NCBI GenBank assembly: GCA_021234155.1
Contig: JAJEKV010000268.1
Span: forward strand, 124,001-188,000
DNA: 64,000 nt
Source: Isoetes taiwanensis
Taxonomy: Eukaryota; Streptophyta; Lycopodiopsida; Isoetales; Isoetaceae
Direction of reading: 5' to 3'
Below, in pieces: positions 1-12,061 of this stretch (its first letter is position 1; each line of letters begins with the position of its first letter). Under the pieces are notes generated by a model that had not been told where the DNA came from, searched no databases, and saw only the letters and a list, made by a program, of their open reading frames with translations. The position numbers and the translations under genes were made by a program.

Positions 1-1948
1 AGTTTCCATGATCTGAACCATTGTTTTCTGTTCCGAAATCCTTTCAGAGCCATTTCATTTTCTGGAAATCGAGACTTCGGTGATGATCGGTAATAAAGAA
101 GAATGAAATGTAAGTAATTTTTAGGCCACTCGAGATTTGTGGAGCTTGTTTTCTTAGGTTTGATCCTGCGTTCCAGATACACCTTCGTCTGTGTAAATAT
201 TTTGCCAAAAGCTACATCTACTTGCTGTTCTACACACCAGAGTAATTGCGTGCACTGTCTTCAACATCTTAACATGGAGCCTTGTCTTCACTGTTTATGT
301 TTTGCTACTGACTTGAATTTTTGTTGACTTGCTTATGGGAATCTTCACAGTTTATTTTTTGAAAATTGATCTAGTATGTTATTTAAGGAAAAACAAAGTT
401 TTTGTATTCCAAAACATATAATGATTCAGTTGAAACATTCTTAGGTAACGACTGAATATATTGATATTATTTAGAAAATCTATGTTCATGGTTTGTTTTT
501 CTGATTTTTTGTGTCGTTTCTCCATATCAGATGGCATTCACAATCCTATTTTTGAATATTGTTATCTACAAGGATGCAACTAAAGCAAGAGAAGCATATA
601 ACTGAAGTAACCACTTTCTCATCAGGTATAAAGGAAATTATAGTATTTTGAAGGTTTTCTTATACGTGTAAATAGGAATATTTTGAGTCTATTATGCTCG
701 AGGAATTTGTTTCTTCATGTAGAGGCTAGTCTTTAAGTTATATTTATGATATATTCTTACTATTAAATCAGTGCCATATTGCAGGTGGTCAACAACATGT
801 GCAGCACATTGATGCCATGATTCCTTTGTGATAAGATTTGTAAGTTATTTAGGTTGTTAGTATTATCCTTTCCTTGATATTGGTATGCTTGTATAATAAA
901 ACTGATCTTTGATTCTGTCATCTTCTTCAACAATTCAAAAGCTTTATGTTGGCTTTCTTTGTATGATGTCACTATGTTACATCACATGCCTCTAAAATTC
1001 TACAAGTTCTCTTTCGTCGAGGCATGTCAGTGAATTTGCTGCTTAATTGTAGGTGATTGCAAACAGCATATGTAACTAGTTGATGCCATAATGCATTCGT
1101 GATAAAGCCCATAAGCTATTGAATTTGATAAACTATTTTGAGGTTCAATTTATAAGCACAAACTTGTACCAATAAATAGTCATTATTTTTTTAATCACAA
1201 TCTGTGTACGATAGAAAGCAAGAGTTATAATGGAGATGGGGTTGTAGCTTGCAGAATCTTGGCTCACTAGATCGAGCTCACAATTAGTTAGAGATGTGAT
1301 GTTTCTGCTATCTGAAGATAGATGTTCTTGCGTTAATGTTCAAGATCAAGAATTACTTTCAAAAGAATCTTTAAATTTATGGAAGACTTCTTCTTGCTTT
1401 TGATGCGTCCACCATAAAGAACAAATATGTATTTCTAGCTAATTTGGTTGTTTGGCTAGACTTTGATATAGGTTGCTTTAGTTCTTGATTGCTTGTAAAG
1501 AAATTGGAGGCCATATGTTATATTGATTATGCTACATTCAAAGAAAAATTCTTACGTTCTAAAACCTGAAATGTTTATGATAACCATATTTTTTTGTTGG
1601 CTTCATTCAAAGATTAGTATCTCTTTTAAGTATGCCTTTTATTTTTATATGCGTATGTCTTTTGGACTGTTGCATCCATTGTCAATTATTGCGTCTATAC
1701 AGTGAAATTACAATCGAACTTTTCAAAATGCAAAAAATTCAAAGTAGCCTTTTTTTTTAATTCTATGTGCTTGTACTTTTAAATTATTTGAGAAATTGGC
1801 CTTGGGTGCTACATTATAAGTGGCATGAAAGAGAAAATTTGCCTATAGTAGCTACCCTTTAATTTACATAATTCGCCGCATGTTCTAAATTTACACTCTT
1901 AAATGTTTCCCTTAAGGGAAACCCTGTCTGACACCTCCTTCTGTACAC
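1..1948. other. AT-rich sequence without a recognised gene
   Basis: Only short open frames occur and none resembles a protein I recognise. Two blocks look like an old diverged duplication about 270 bp apart. The first is near 781-850 (GATGCCATGATTCC then GTGATAAG). The second is near 1051-1125 (GATGCCATAATGCA then GTGATAAA). Both follow a CAG or TAG that could be a splice acceptor, so they might be intron or exon relics, but there is no coding support. Confidence 0.4.
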
Positions 1949-3411
1949 TTGTTTAAACATATCAAGCTACATTCCCCTATGATTGCCTCAAGAATTCAAA
2001 CTTTGCAAAATACTGCTGTATGGGTTAGGGGTGATAAGGTCGGGCTTAAAATTGAAAGAATGTGGGATCAACTTCTCAAACTTCATAAAAGGAATTGTCG
2101 TAAATTCAAACTTTTGGTTAAATCTCTCATACATTATGATTGAATGTGGCAACTCTAGAACTGCTAATTTCTTTCTCAAGACTGGTCGCCTTACATGTGA
2201 TACTTTTCAACTTTATTTTCTAAAATGGCCTCCCACTCTCCCTTTACAAGATTTTGAGAAATTATGCATTGCTTCTGTTCCAATGATTGATCTAAGCCCT
2301 ATATACTGGCACGAGGAATGTTTTTCAAATATTTTTTACTCAATTGGATCTTACATTGCAATTGAATATTCTCCATGCAAGGGAAAGCACAATGGCTCTC
2401 AATACCATTGATCTACACAAAATCCTTAACAGTATATTGGAGACCAGTAAAGATCATCATCAGCAAAATATGGCAAGAATGAAGCATAACAAAGGAATTG
2501 TTATACATTCTGCACCAAAATCACCTGCAGAAGACACATTGAAACACAATGTGAAAAATGATTTGAATGTCAAGAATATCCCCAACATATCAGCTACAGG
2601 AATTGAGATTCCATTAATTAATGATTTGAAAAGTACAAAAGGAATGGGTACTGAAATGCCTGCTGCCTTACAAATGCATAAAACTCCTGGAGTTCTTACT
2701 TCTCCAGCACAGCAATTACCTTCAGTCAAGGGTCAAGATGTCCACATCAGCACGCCTCCAAACAGTCCTTCAAAGGTTCTGTGTTCCAATAATTTTAATA
2801 TTCTAATTGACTTATCTGAAGATTTTTGTGCAGATACAGTAGAGCCAATTGCCTCTGTCCCCTTCTTTCACAATTCCCCTAAACCAATTATCCATCAAAC
2901 AACAGATCTCATTGACCTCTCCCTAGAAAATAATAGCCAACCACCAATTCTAGATGAATTTGATGGCTTATCCCCAGATATTGCAATCTAGATTGCTGAG
3001 CTACAAGAAGAATTAAACTCAAAAGATAGTGTTGTTCAAGATTCAGAAGACAGAATTAATAACATGGACTTCAATGACTCAGGACAGAAAGGTTTTATTG
3101 GAAATAATGATACCAATGAGGAAAATACAAATTATCAAGGGGCAGCTAAGGTTTCAATTAAGGGAACTATGTGCATCAATCTAGATCAATTGGACAAAGG
3201 CATCATTAATTTCAACAATGGGAATATGGACACTATTGGTACAAATAATGAGTTGGTTCCATTAACTCAAGAGATACAACCTCAAGAAAACAAGGCAAAC
3301 CTTGTGCATATTGAAGATTTGGAGCTTTTCAATTCCAGACAAGTCCTAAACTCTCCCAATCCAATAAATTTTAATTCTAATACCTCCTTAAATTATGATT
3401 GTTGTATTCTG
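1949..3411 (+). pseudogene. LINE ORF1 relic, 5' part (DUF4283-like and acidic tail)
   Basis: This is the start of a non-LTR retrotransposon on the + strand. Positions 1983-2411 encode a segment with the order W-P-P, L-P-L and then Y-W-H-E-E-C, followed by G-S-Y-I. That matches the general pattern of the DUF4283 domain at the N-terminus of plant LINE ORF1 proteins. Between 1949 and 2180 two frames alternate, showing a frameshift. From 2344 a frame runs to 3411 with one in-frame stop at 2989; it is hydrophilic and rich in Asn, Ser, Asp and Pro, like the variable middle of plant LINE ORF1. It is cut at 3411 by a copia element and resumes at 9130 in a different frame. The endonuclease that follows on the other side of the insertion supports the identification. 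It is clearly broken. Confidence 0.62.
3407..3411. repeat. Target-site duplication TTCTG, left copy
   Basis: The five bases TTCTG precede the left copia LTR and recur exactly at 9125-9129 after the right LTR. A 5-bp duplication is the usual size for copia integration. Confidence 0.95.
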
Positions 3412-3982
3412 TGTTAGAATCAAGCCAATCTAATTCAATAAACCAAGTAATATCCTTGTTTGAGCAATCAACACTTATAAGCAAATCACAATGCTTATTG
3501 AAATACACCTTCACAAGTTTAATTATGATAAACCAAACTCAAATTTCAATGGTCAAAATATGTCTAAGGCCCGTTACTGTTCATTTGGACTATGAAGAAA
3601 TTCCTTAGAGAATTCGACCCATTACAATCCGATCTAATGAATGTATTAGATCGACTAGGACCCTGCCAATCACTGCAAATTCCTGCAAATCCCTTCTACT
3701 GTACTTCTTGATCAGTTCGATGCTTTAATTCTCAGCTTACGATGGTTTTGGAGCAGGTTCCGGGCCAGCTGGTTTTCATGCTAATTTAAACATTCGGTTG
3801 GCTCCAAAATAGGAGGCCAACTATTAACCATTGACTCAATGGTTATTGGCTTTAGTATTTACATCATTTTACAACCCTTAGGTTCCTTTGACACCTTTAG
3901 GGTAGAATAATATTTTACAGGGTGATGCTAGGTTAAGTTCCTCCAGATCATGATTAGCTTAATAATATGGTGAATCCCAACA
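3412..3982 (-). repeat. Copia 3' LTR
   Basis: This 571-bp LTR begins TGTTAGAATC and ends CCCAACA on the + strand (TG...CA). It has one extra 10-bp CTGCAAAT-type repeat near 3670-3690 compared with the other LTR. On the element's own strand it is the 3' LTR, because the pol gene reads towards it. Confidence 0.95.
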
Positions 3983-3995
3983 TTCCTCCTTCACC
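3983..3995 (-). promoter_or_regulatory. Polypurine tract of the copia element
   Basis: On the minus strand the sequence GGTGAAGGAGGAA directly abuts the start of the 3' LTR (TGTTGGGATT). This is the expected site for plus-strand DNA priming. Confidence 0.8.
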
Positions 3996-4215
3996 ATATA
4001 ATTATACACCCTTTACAACGAATTTTTGATAAGTTTAAAACCTGTAAGCTGCAATAAGTTCTCACAGTCATAATTTACTGAACCGTTATCTGCAAGTTCT
4101 ATTTCTTTGAATCATTTATGTTGTAAAGTGTTCTCACAGGTGTAAACTGCTGCATCATACTGGCATAATCTACTGCACCAATGTCTGCAACTGCTATAAC
4201 TTCAACTTTTCTTAA

Positions 4216-6243
4216 TCAAGTAACTTTCAACCTGTTTCTATGTTGCACAAATTTACCAACTGATAAAGCCTTTGTAAATATATCTGCAACCTGATCTTCT
4301 GTCTTCACATAACTCATTTGAATATAATTTTTCTCAGCCAAATCCCTGATAAAATGTATGTTGAGCTCAATGTGCTTTGTCCTCTCGTGATCAACAGGGT
4401 TTTTAACTATTGCAATACAACTTTGATTATCCGTCCATATCTTTGTAGCCCCTATTTGTGGACAATCTAATTCCTCTAGAAGTCTTCTAAGCCAAGATAT
4501 CTCTTTAGCAACCAAAGATGAAGCAGCATATTCTGCTTCTGCAGTTGACATAGCTATAGCACTTTGCTTTTTGCTTTTCCAGTTAACTGCTCCACCACCA
4601 AAGTAGATTACATAACCTGATGTTGACTTCCTGGAGCTAAGATCTCCTCCCCAATCAGCATCACTAAATGCTGAAAGTTCCAAATTATCTGAGTCAAATG
4701 TAATGCCAAAGTCTTGAGTTTTCTTTAAATATCTGAGTACCCTTTTTCCTGCATGCCAATGATCTTTATTCACAATGTAAGATATATCAGGTCTAGTGTT
4801 AATTGACAAGTAAAGCAGACATCCAACCAATGCTCTATAAGCTACTTTTTCCATATCCATTATTTCTTCCTGTGATAATTCTTTTTCCTCAGTTAATCTG
4901 TGACCTGGGGTTATTGGTGTTGATACTGGATTTGCATCCTCCAAGTTGAATCTTCTAAGCATGTTTTGAACATGTTTGCTTTGTTTTAGCTTCAAAATCT
5001 TCCTCTTCCTATCTCGATAGACTTCTATGCCCAAAAATTGTTTCAATTCCTCTAAATCTGTCATTTGAAATCTAGCTTTGAGAATTTCCTTGCATTGATC
5101 TAAGCAATGAACATCATTTGCAATCATTATGCAATCATCAACATACAAAGCAATCATGCAATACTTGTTCCCATTTCTGAATCTATAGATATTTCCATCA
5201 TTCTTCAACTTCTCAAAGTCATGTTCTCTTAGATATTGGTCAATACAAAAATACCATTCCCTTGGGGCCTGTTTTAACCCATAAACCGCCTTGTTTAGCT
5301 TCCATACCATGCCATTTTTCTGAGCAAAACCAGGGGCTTGTTTCATATAGACCTCTCCCTCAATTTTAGCATTTAAAAATGCTGTTTTTACATCCATGTG
5401 ATGAAGCTCCAGATTTCTAGCATTTGCTAAACCAAGAAGCAATCTAATGCTAGTAAGTTTCACAATTGGGGAATATGTTTTATCATAATCCCTGCCTCTT
5501 TTTTGAGTATATCCCTGAGCCACCAACCTTGCTTTGAATTTTTTTGTTCCATCTGCACAATCCTTGATCCTAAATATCCATTTGCTGCCTATAATATTCT
5601 TATCTTTAGGCTCAGTCACGAGATCATATGTGTTTGTGCATTTGAAGGATTCTAGCTCCTCCTCCATAGCTTTCAGCCACCTTTCTTTATCGTTTGAGTT
5701 CAAGACCTCTTCTATTGTGGATGGCACATCTACATCATCCATAATAGCTAGAATTTGATCTATGTCCTGTTGGTCTAATTCCTGCCCCTGTCTTTCTAAT
5801 CTTAAGCTTCTTCCTCTTTCTGTTCTCCCATAGCAGTCATTATTGATGTTATTCTTTAGAGTTAAGTCTTGTTCTGATACAACAGGCTCATCATTATGAA
5901 TTCTTGAGTCTGGTTCTTCATCATAACTTATATTTTCAGCCTCTGAAATTTCTGAATCCCTGTCTGAATCATAATATAAGTCTGTATCAGCAATAGAGCT
6001 TTGTGTTTTATCCATTCCTTGCTCCAACTTCTGAGTGTTCTTGCTGCCATGTAATCTGGAATTTTTGTCCTTGTACAAGATGTTTTCATCAAAGTATACA
6101 TCCCTGCTTATAACAATTTCTTTATTCTTCGGTACAAAAATCCTATATCCCTTAGCCTCTTCATCGTAACCAACTAGATAGCCAATCTCTCCTTTGCTAT
6201 CTAATTTTTTTCTTAGCTCTATTGGTATATGAAAATATACCAA
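4216..6243 (-). pseudogene. pol: Copia pol, part 2: integrase C-terminus, reverse transcriptase, RNase H
   Basis: The 675-codon frame starts in the integrase C-terminal region (H-I-P-x-E-L-R-K-K-L, then G-x-x-V-G-Y). It then has an acidic linker and the copia RT domain: F-K-A-R-L-V-A-Q-G, the D-V-K-T-A-F-L-N motif with a catalytic Asp, and the Y-V-D-D active site. RNase H follows with S-A-F-S-D-A-D-W-G, S-T-S-G-Y and S-T-A-E-A-E-Y. The end A-D-I-F-T-K-A-L is typical of copia. After R-P-D-I-S-Y the usual dozen or so residues before H-W-H-A are missing, an in-frame deletion. The frame is offset from the upstream integrase frame near 6220-6243, so a single-frameshift break separates them. Confidence 0.93.
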
Positions 6244-7410
6244 GCAACCCCATAACTTTTATACATATCATAATTTATATCCTCTTTTGAATTTGACCAA
6301 AGTAAGTTAGGGACATTAGCTTTTAGGCTTGATGTAGGCAATTTGTTTTGAATTTGAACTGCTGTCTTCAAAGCCTCTTCCCACAGATAGTTAGGCAATC
6401 CAGAATTTTTAATCATGGATCTCACAGCATCCATCAAGGTTCTATTTTTCCTTTCTGCAACTCCATTTTGTTGGGGACTGTACCTGCAAGTAAGTTGCCT
6501 TTTTATGCCATTAGAAATGCAAAAATGTTTAAATTTGTTTGACAAGTACTCCCCTCCCCTGTCAGATCGAATGCACTTTAACTTTGCTCCTGTTTCTCTT
6601 TCAGTTTCATAAACAAACTGTTTGAAGGCATTCAATGCTTGAGATTTTCGTGCCAAGCAGTAACATTTACATTTTCTACTGTAATCATCAATAAATGATA
6701 TAAAATACCTCCTTTTGGTTCTTCCTTTCACATTAAGAGGACCACAAAGGTCAGTATGGACTAACTCAAGAACACCATTAGCCATGTGTTTGGATTTTGA
6801 AAAAGGCAATCTATTTAACTTACCAAGCATGCATCCTTCACACAAGAACCTTTCAGCTTTGAGCTCTTTGCATTTGATCCAACCCCTTTTAGCTATATAC
6901 TTCAGATTATTACAATGTGTATGAGCCAATCTATTGTGCCAGAGTGCAAATTCTGATTCTGTTACAGAATTTATGCTATCAACAACCACATCATTCAACT
7001 GAAACAAATTACCAATCCTTTTGGCAAGAAACTTAATTTCATTTCCAACTGAAATCTTACAAACATCAGAGTCAAAAGTGACTCTATAACCCAAATCAAC
7101 AAGCTGACTCACTGAAATAAGATTTTTGACAAGGGTTGGTACACAAAGTACATTCTCTATGTCAATTACATTTCCATTTAGATCATACAACTGCAACAAA
7201 CCCTTTCCTTCAATCATTTGCAATGCTCCATTTTCCACTTGAACACTTCTTGAGTGAGTTGATTCAACCCTTTTAAGTAGATCAATAGTGTGAGCTACTG
7301 ATCTTTCAACTCCACTATCAACTACAAGAGCATTGGATTTATTAGTCTTTGATTTATCAATGAAAGCACAAATTTTAGATACCTCATCTTCCTCCTTTAT
7401 TTCTTCCTTC

Positions 7411-7433
<23 letters not shown>
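6219..7433 (-). pseudogene. pol: Copia pol, part 1: protease and integrase core
   Basis: The frame holds an aspartic-protease remnant with V-V-D-S-G in place of the usual L-D-S-G-A. Next is the GAG-pre-integrase zinc-binding region (L-W-H-N-R-L-A-H and C-E-G-C). The integrase core follows: H-T-D-L-C-G-P-L, S-F-I-D-D-Y-S-R, S-D-R-G-G-E-Y, and then S-P-Q-Q-N-G-V-A-E-R with the catalytic Glu. The D,D,E triad is therefore present. The end K-S-Y-G-V-A runs out of frame at about 6240, where the next frame continues the integrase C-terminus. Catalytic residues look preserved, but the frameshift should prevent a complete polyprotein. Confidence 0.92.
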
Positions 7434-7707
<274 letters not shown>

Positions 7708-8548
7708 AAGTGTAACAATTAAATTCTTTATTTAACTTAGGGCAATTATTTTTAAAATGTCCATGTTCATGACAATAGAAACAAGTTCCCTTCTCATTTT
7801 TGCCTTTACCTTTTCTCCCTGCATAAAGAATTTCAGCTGAATCTTCCGCATCTTCTCTCATTACCTTCTTTTGTTCAATTTCAGTTCTTACCATTCTCTC
7901 AGCATCCTCTCTAGTTTTTGCAATGTTCCTTATGAATAGGGAGAGATTCTCATTTTCTGAAACTGCTCTAGCTATGGCAAGTATCTGGTATGTTTCAGTG
8001 GGATTTACACCAGCTCCACTTAAATCTGCCACAATATTATCAAAGTTATTAAAAAAATCAGAGACATCATCTTCATCCCTCAACTTGAGCTTCCTTAACT
8101 CCTTTTCAAGGAGATCTATTTGAGAGGAGCTTTTCTCCTCATAATGCTTTAACAAATAGATCCACATTTCTTTGACAGTCATATTTCTCAATTTAAGTCT
8201 TATGGTTGGACTAACCTTTGAGGTTATGATGCCTTGAGCCTCCTTCAGTTTTGCAGAAATACTCCTTCCTGGTTCAACACGAGCAACCACTGTTTCTGAA
8301 GTATGCCCCGAGCTTGTTTCCCCTGTGCTTATAGCAGCAACATTAGAGTTACCCCCTGTTCCACTTCTTCTATTTGCACTAGTAGCAGAACTTTCTTGGC
8401 CATCAAAAACTCCAGAGGGATCAACAAGATCCCAAAGATCCTCCACCTCTAAAATGTGTTTTATTGCATCTTTCCAAATCTGAAATCCTGAGCCACCTTT
8501 GTAGACTTCTACAGTGCTCAGCAACCCTGCACCAAATCTGCTGGACAT

Positions 8549-8561
8549 GGCTCTGATACCA
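8549..8561 (-). promoter_or_regulatory. Primer-binding site, initiator Met tRNA
   Basis: The minus strand reads TGGTATCAGAGCC two bases inside the 5' LTR. It is complementary to the 3' end of plant initiator Met tRNA, the usual primer of copia elements. The Gag ATG follows at once. Confidence 0.92.
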
Positions 8562-8563
8562 AA

Positions 8564-9124
8564 TGTTAGAATCAAGCCAATCTAATTCAATAAACCAAGT
8601 AATATCCTTGTTTGAGCAATCAACACTTATAAGCAAATCACAATGCTTATTGAAATACACCTTCACAAGTTTAATTATGATAAACCAAACTCAAATTTCA
8701 ATGGTCAAAATATGTCTAAGGCCCGTTACTGTTCATTTGGACTATGAAGAAATTCCTTAGAGAATTCGACCCATTACAATCCGATCTAATGAATGTATTA
8801 GATCGACTAGGACCCTGCCGATCACTGCAAATCCCTTCTACTGTACTTCTTGATCAGTTCGATGCTTTAATTCTCAGCTTACGACGGTTTTGGAGCAGGT
8901 TCCGGGCCAGCTGGTTTTCATGCTAATTTAAACGTTCGGTTGGCTCCAAAATAGGAGGCCAACTATTAACCATTGACTCAATGGTTATTGGCTTTAGTAT
9001 TTACATCATTTTACAACCCTTAGGTTCCTTTGACACCTTTAGGGTAGAATAATATTTTACAGGGTGATGCTAGGTTAAGTTCCTCCAGAACATGATTAGC
9101 TTAATAATATGGTGAATCCCAACA
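8564..9124 (-). repeat. Copia 5' LTR
   Basis: A 561-bp LTR, TG...CA, nearly identical to the one at 3412-3982. On the element's strand it is the 5' LTR and should hold the promoter. Confidence 0.95.
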
Positions 9125-9129
9125 TTCTG
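9125..9129. repeat. Target-site duplication TTCTG, right copy
   Basis: Exact match of the bases at 3407-3411. Confidence 0.95.
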
Positions 9130-9592
9130 GGACTGCCCTCACTCTATAACTAACTTAAATTCTGGTAAGGAAAATTCCAACCCAAATTCCCTTATTGAGA
9201 GCAATTGGGAAGATGATTCTTATTTACACAAGCCTTCTGATGAAAGTGGGGGGAAAAATAACAAGACCTTTATTGATAAATCTAAAGGGAAAAAACTGAA
9301 ATTAACCTTGAAGAAAGAGCATGCTTCATTTGGAACCCCGGCTGCTAATACTAGACAGAAATCCAATAGAAAATTGAGAAACCACCTCTAAGTCAATCTG
9401 TTGTCATTTTTTGTTAGTTTGCTTCTATTATGAAGATTTTATCATGGAATTTAAGGGGAATTTAGGGTCCCCTTAAAAGAAGACGAGCCATTGCTCAAAT
9501 AAGACAATACAATGCAGATATTATTATGTTGCAAGAACTGAGATTGCCTCAATTTGAATGCTCAAATCTGGCAGGTTGGATTTCTCCAGGTA
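9130..9592 (+). pseudogene. LINE ORF1 C-terminus and start of the endonuclease
   Basis: This continues the LINE interrupted by the copia element. Up to about 9391 the frame W-D-C-P-H to N-H-L-stop is rich in Ser, Asn and Lys and ends in a basic tail, as ORF1 proteins do. From 9430 a second frame begins M-K-I-L-S-W-N-L-R-G, the signature start of plant LINE ORF2 (EEP endonuclease). It continues with A-D-I-I-M-L-Q-E-L, where the Glu corresponds to the metal-binding residue. One stop follows L-R-G-I. The endonuclease then stops abruptly near 9592, where the sequence flips orientation. Confidence 0.8.
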
Positions 9593-12061
9593 ACTCTCTC
9601 TCCAAATATATTTACCAACTAAGGCAAAGCCTTGCAGGAAAAGGTTTTTGTAGCGAATTCCACCCCTTGATTTGGGTTTAGTTAAATAATTCTAGTCAAT
9701 GAAATGCCTTTTCCCCCAAATAAAGTTCCTAATAATTTTCTTCAGTTGAAGATAGACAGATTTTGGAGCAAGCAAGGCAATAGATGTGTGAACTAGCAAT
9801 AACAGCATTTGCAATAACGGTCCTGCCAGCAAGAGAGAGACAATTGCCATAATTGTTCAATTTCTTTTTTATTCTGGTGATAATAGGATTCCACAGACCC
9901 TTAATATTATTGTCTAGAATAGAATAGAATAGAATAGAAGATTGGTAGCTTGAGAAGAGCTTAGGCAATTAATTCCACATATACTTTGCTGATCTATCTC
10001 ACCAATTATGCTACATTTATTGAGATTGAAAGAGATCAAGCTAGAGATTATATCCAGATAAGCAGAGATGTTAGAATTGTCATTTTTGAGGAAACCAAAA
10101 GAATCATCAACATATTGCTGGTAGTATTATTAGGTAAAATCAATCCCTCAATATTCCCTAGATGATGTTGATGATTAATTACTCTAGCAAGGATCTCAGT
10201 AACAGCAATAAAGATATAAGGGACCAAAGGACAACCTTGTCTAACCCCTCTGGCCAGAGGTAAAAAAGGTCCTGGAGAGCCATTTATTAGCATAGTAGAC
10301 TGAGATTGAGAATTTAAATCATGGATCAGTTTGATGATTTTATCAGAAAAACCAAGCTTGCCACGAGCATAATCCATAAAATTCCAGTGAACAGTGTCAA
10401 AAGCTTTAGAGAAGTCCAATTTCAAGAGAATACAGTTTTGTTTGGTATGCTTGTTACAATGAAGACCTTCAACAGCAGCAATATAATTGTCCATGATATA
10501 TCTATTGGAGAGAAATGCATATTGAGAATGACTGATATTATTTTGAAGATGTTCTTTGACTCGATTTGCAATAATTTTGGCACAAACCTTATATGTTGTA
10601 TTAGTCAAAGATATCGGCCTCCAGTCTGAGAAAACATTTGGATCATCAGTTTTGGGGATTAAAGAAATAAATCCAACTGAGATGGCAGGGTGAAGATGAT
10701 TGGATAACCAAAAACCATGGACGATTCTGATGAAGTCACAATGAATAACATCCCAAAAATGAAGATAAAAATCATTTGGCAAGCCATCAAGGCCTGGGCT
10801 CTTCCCTTTCACCAGGGATTTTAAGATGTTATAGACCTCTTTAAAATTAGGAGGGGTAGACAGATTATCATTCATAAAACCACACTCATTATGAGCCTAC
10901 TGCTGAGGAAGACACTCCACCATGTCAAAGAATTTTTTTGCTTTAGTAGCTGTTGAGGGATCACTGAGATGAATAGAGAAAAGAGCACTATATTTATTAC
11001 TAAAGAAGTTGGAGATGTCAGAGTGGCTGTCTAAAATAACATTGTTGTCATTATACACTTTGGAAATATTTGATTTCAAAAGCTTATTCTTAGCCACCTC
11101 AAAGAAAAATTTGGAATTGCCCTTATCCATATTGGAATGATATTTCAGCTTGCACCTAATTGCGACACCTTTTGCTTCAATTTCTTCAATAACTTTTATT
11201 GATGTCTTCAATTTTCCTTCTCGCAGATGAAGGCTGAAATTAAATGGGTCATGTTGGAGCTGCATTCTCACATGTTTAATCTCTTGAAGGTATCTATCTT
11301 TCTCCAAATTTCTTTGATCATGATGAACTTTAGCCCAGCCTTTTATCCAATCCTTAGAAGCTTTAATATTCGAATAGAATTTTTTCATAGAACAAGAATT
11401 GTTCATACTAACTCTTGGAAGAATAGAATAAAATGCTCTAAATTCAGAACAGAAGGTCTCAGACTTGAGCAGTGAGCAATTAAATTTGAAAGGGATGTTG
11501 CATTGCCTCCTTAGTACAACCTCATGTTTAATGGACAAGAATTGGGGTTGATGATCTAAAATGGAAGTGCATTCATCACTAGTTGCCAAATAGTTATCCC
11601 AAAATTCATTGCTCAAATTTATAATATAGAATCTGTCAAGGGCACAGTAGACCCTATTATTGCCATCCTGTTTGTTACACCAAGTGAACTTAGCAGTGGA
11701 AGAGGGAATATGATGTAGAAGGTGATTATCCATAAGGTTATTCCAAGAAGTCTTCTCTTGCAGGACAAATTAAGATGCTTACCTAGTTTGAGATCCCAAG
11801 CATGAGTATTATTAAAATCCCCTCCCAAGATCCAATTTGAAATAGCTTGATTTTGTAGCCAATTATCAATATTCAGCCATAGAATTTCTCTATCTCTTGA
11901 ATTAGTTGAAGCATAAATATTTAAAGTTCCAAATCTGTTGACATTAGAAGAGAACGTGGCAGCTTGCCAAGATTTGCAAGGGCTGTTGAATAATGAAATA
12001 TGCTTCAGATTCTTCCAAATGATACAAAGACCTCCAGAAGTACCTGTAGCCTCTGTTTTTA
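9593..12061 (-). pseudogene. Inverted LINE segment: endonuclease C-terminus, linker, reverse transcriptase
   Basis: Read on the minus strand from 12,061, this picks up the endonuclease where the + strand copy stops. G-T-S-G-G-L-C-I-I-W is followed by W-I-L-G-G-D-F-N (catalytic Asp and Asn), F-T-W-C-N, L-D-R-F and L-D-H-Q-P-Q-F. A linker (10,897-11,733) leads into RT at 10,048-10,875: G-L-D-G-L-P-N-D-F, L-I-P-K, R-P-I-S-L, L-D-F-S-K-A-F-D (motif A) and G-V-R-Q-G-C-P-L (motif B). Y-V-D-D (motif C) is present after a frameshift near 10,110. The RT C-terminus (L-S-L-A-G-R and G-K-Y-I-W-R) ends near 9,593. The order is intact, but the whole block is reversed relative to both LINE ends. Confidence 0.85.

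Noticed and set aside
1983-2179. Minus-strand frame of 63 codons opposite LINE ORF1
   Set aside because: A shadow of the + strand LINE coding sequence.
9900-9945. AGAAT tandem repeat as a separate feature
   Set aside because: It is a short four-copy repeat inside the LINE RT C-terminal region with no further significance.
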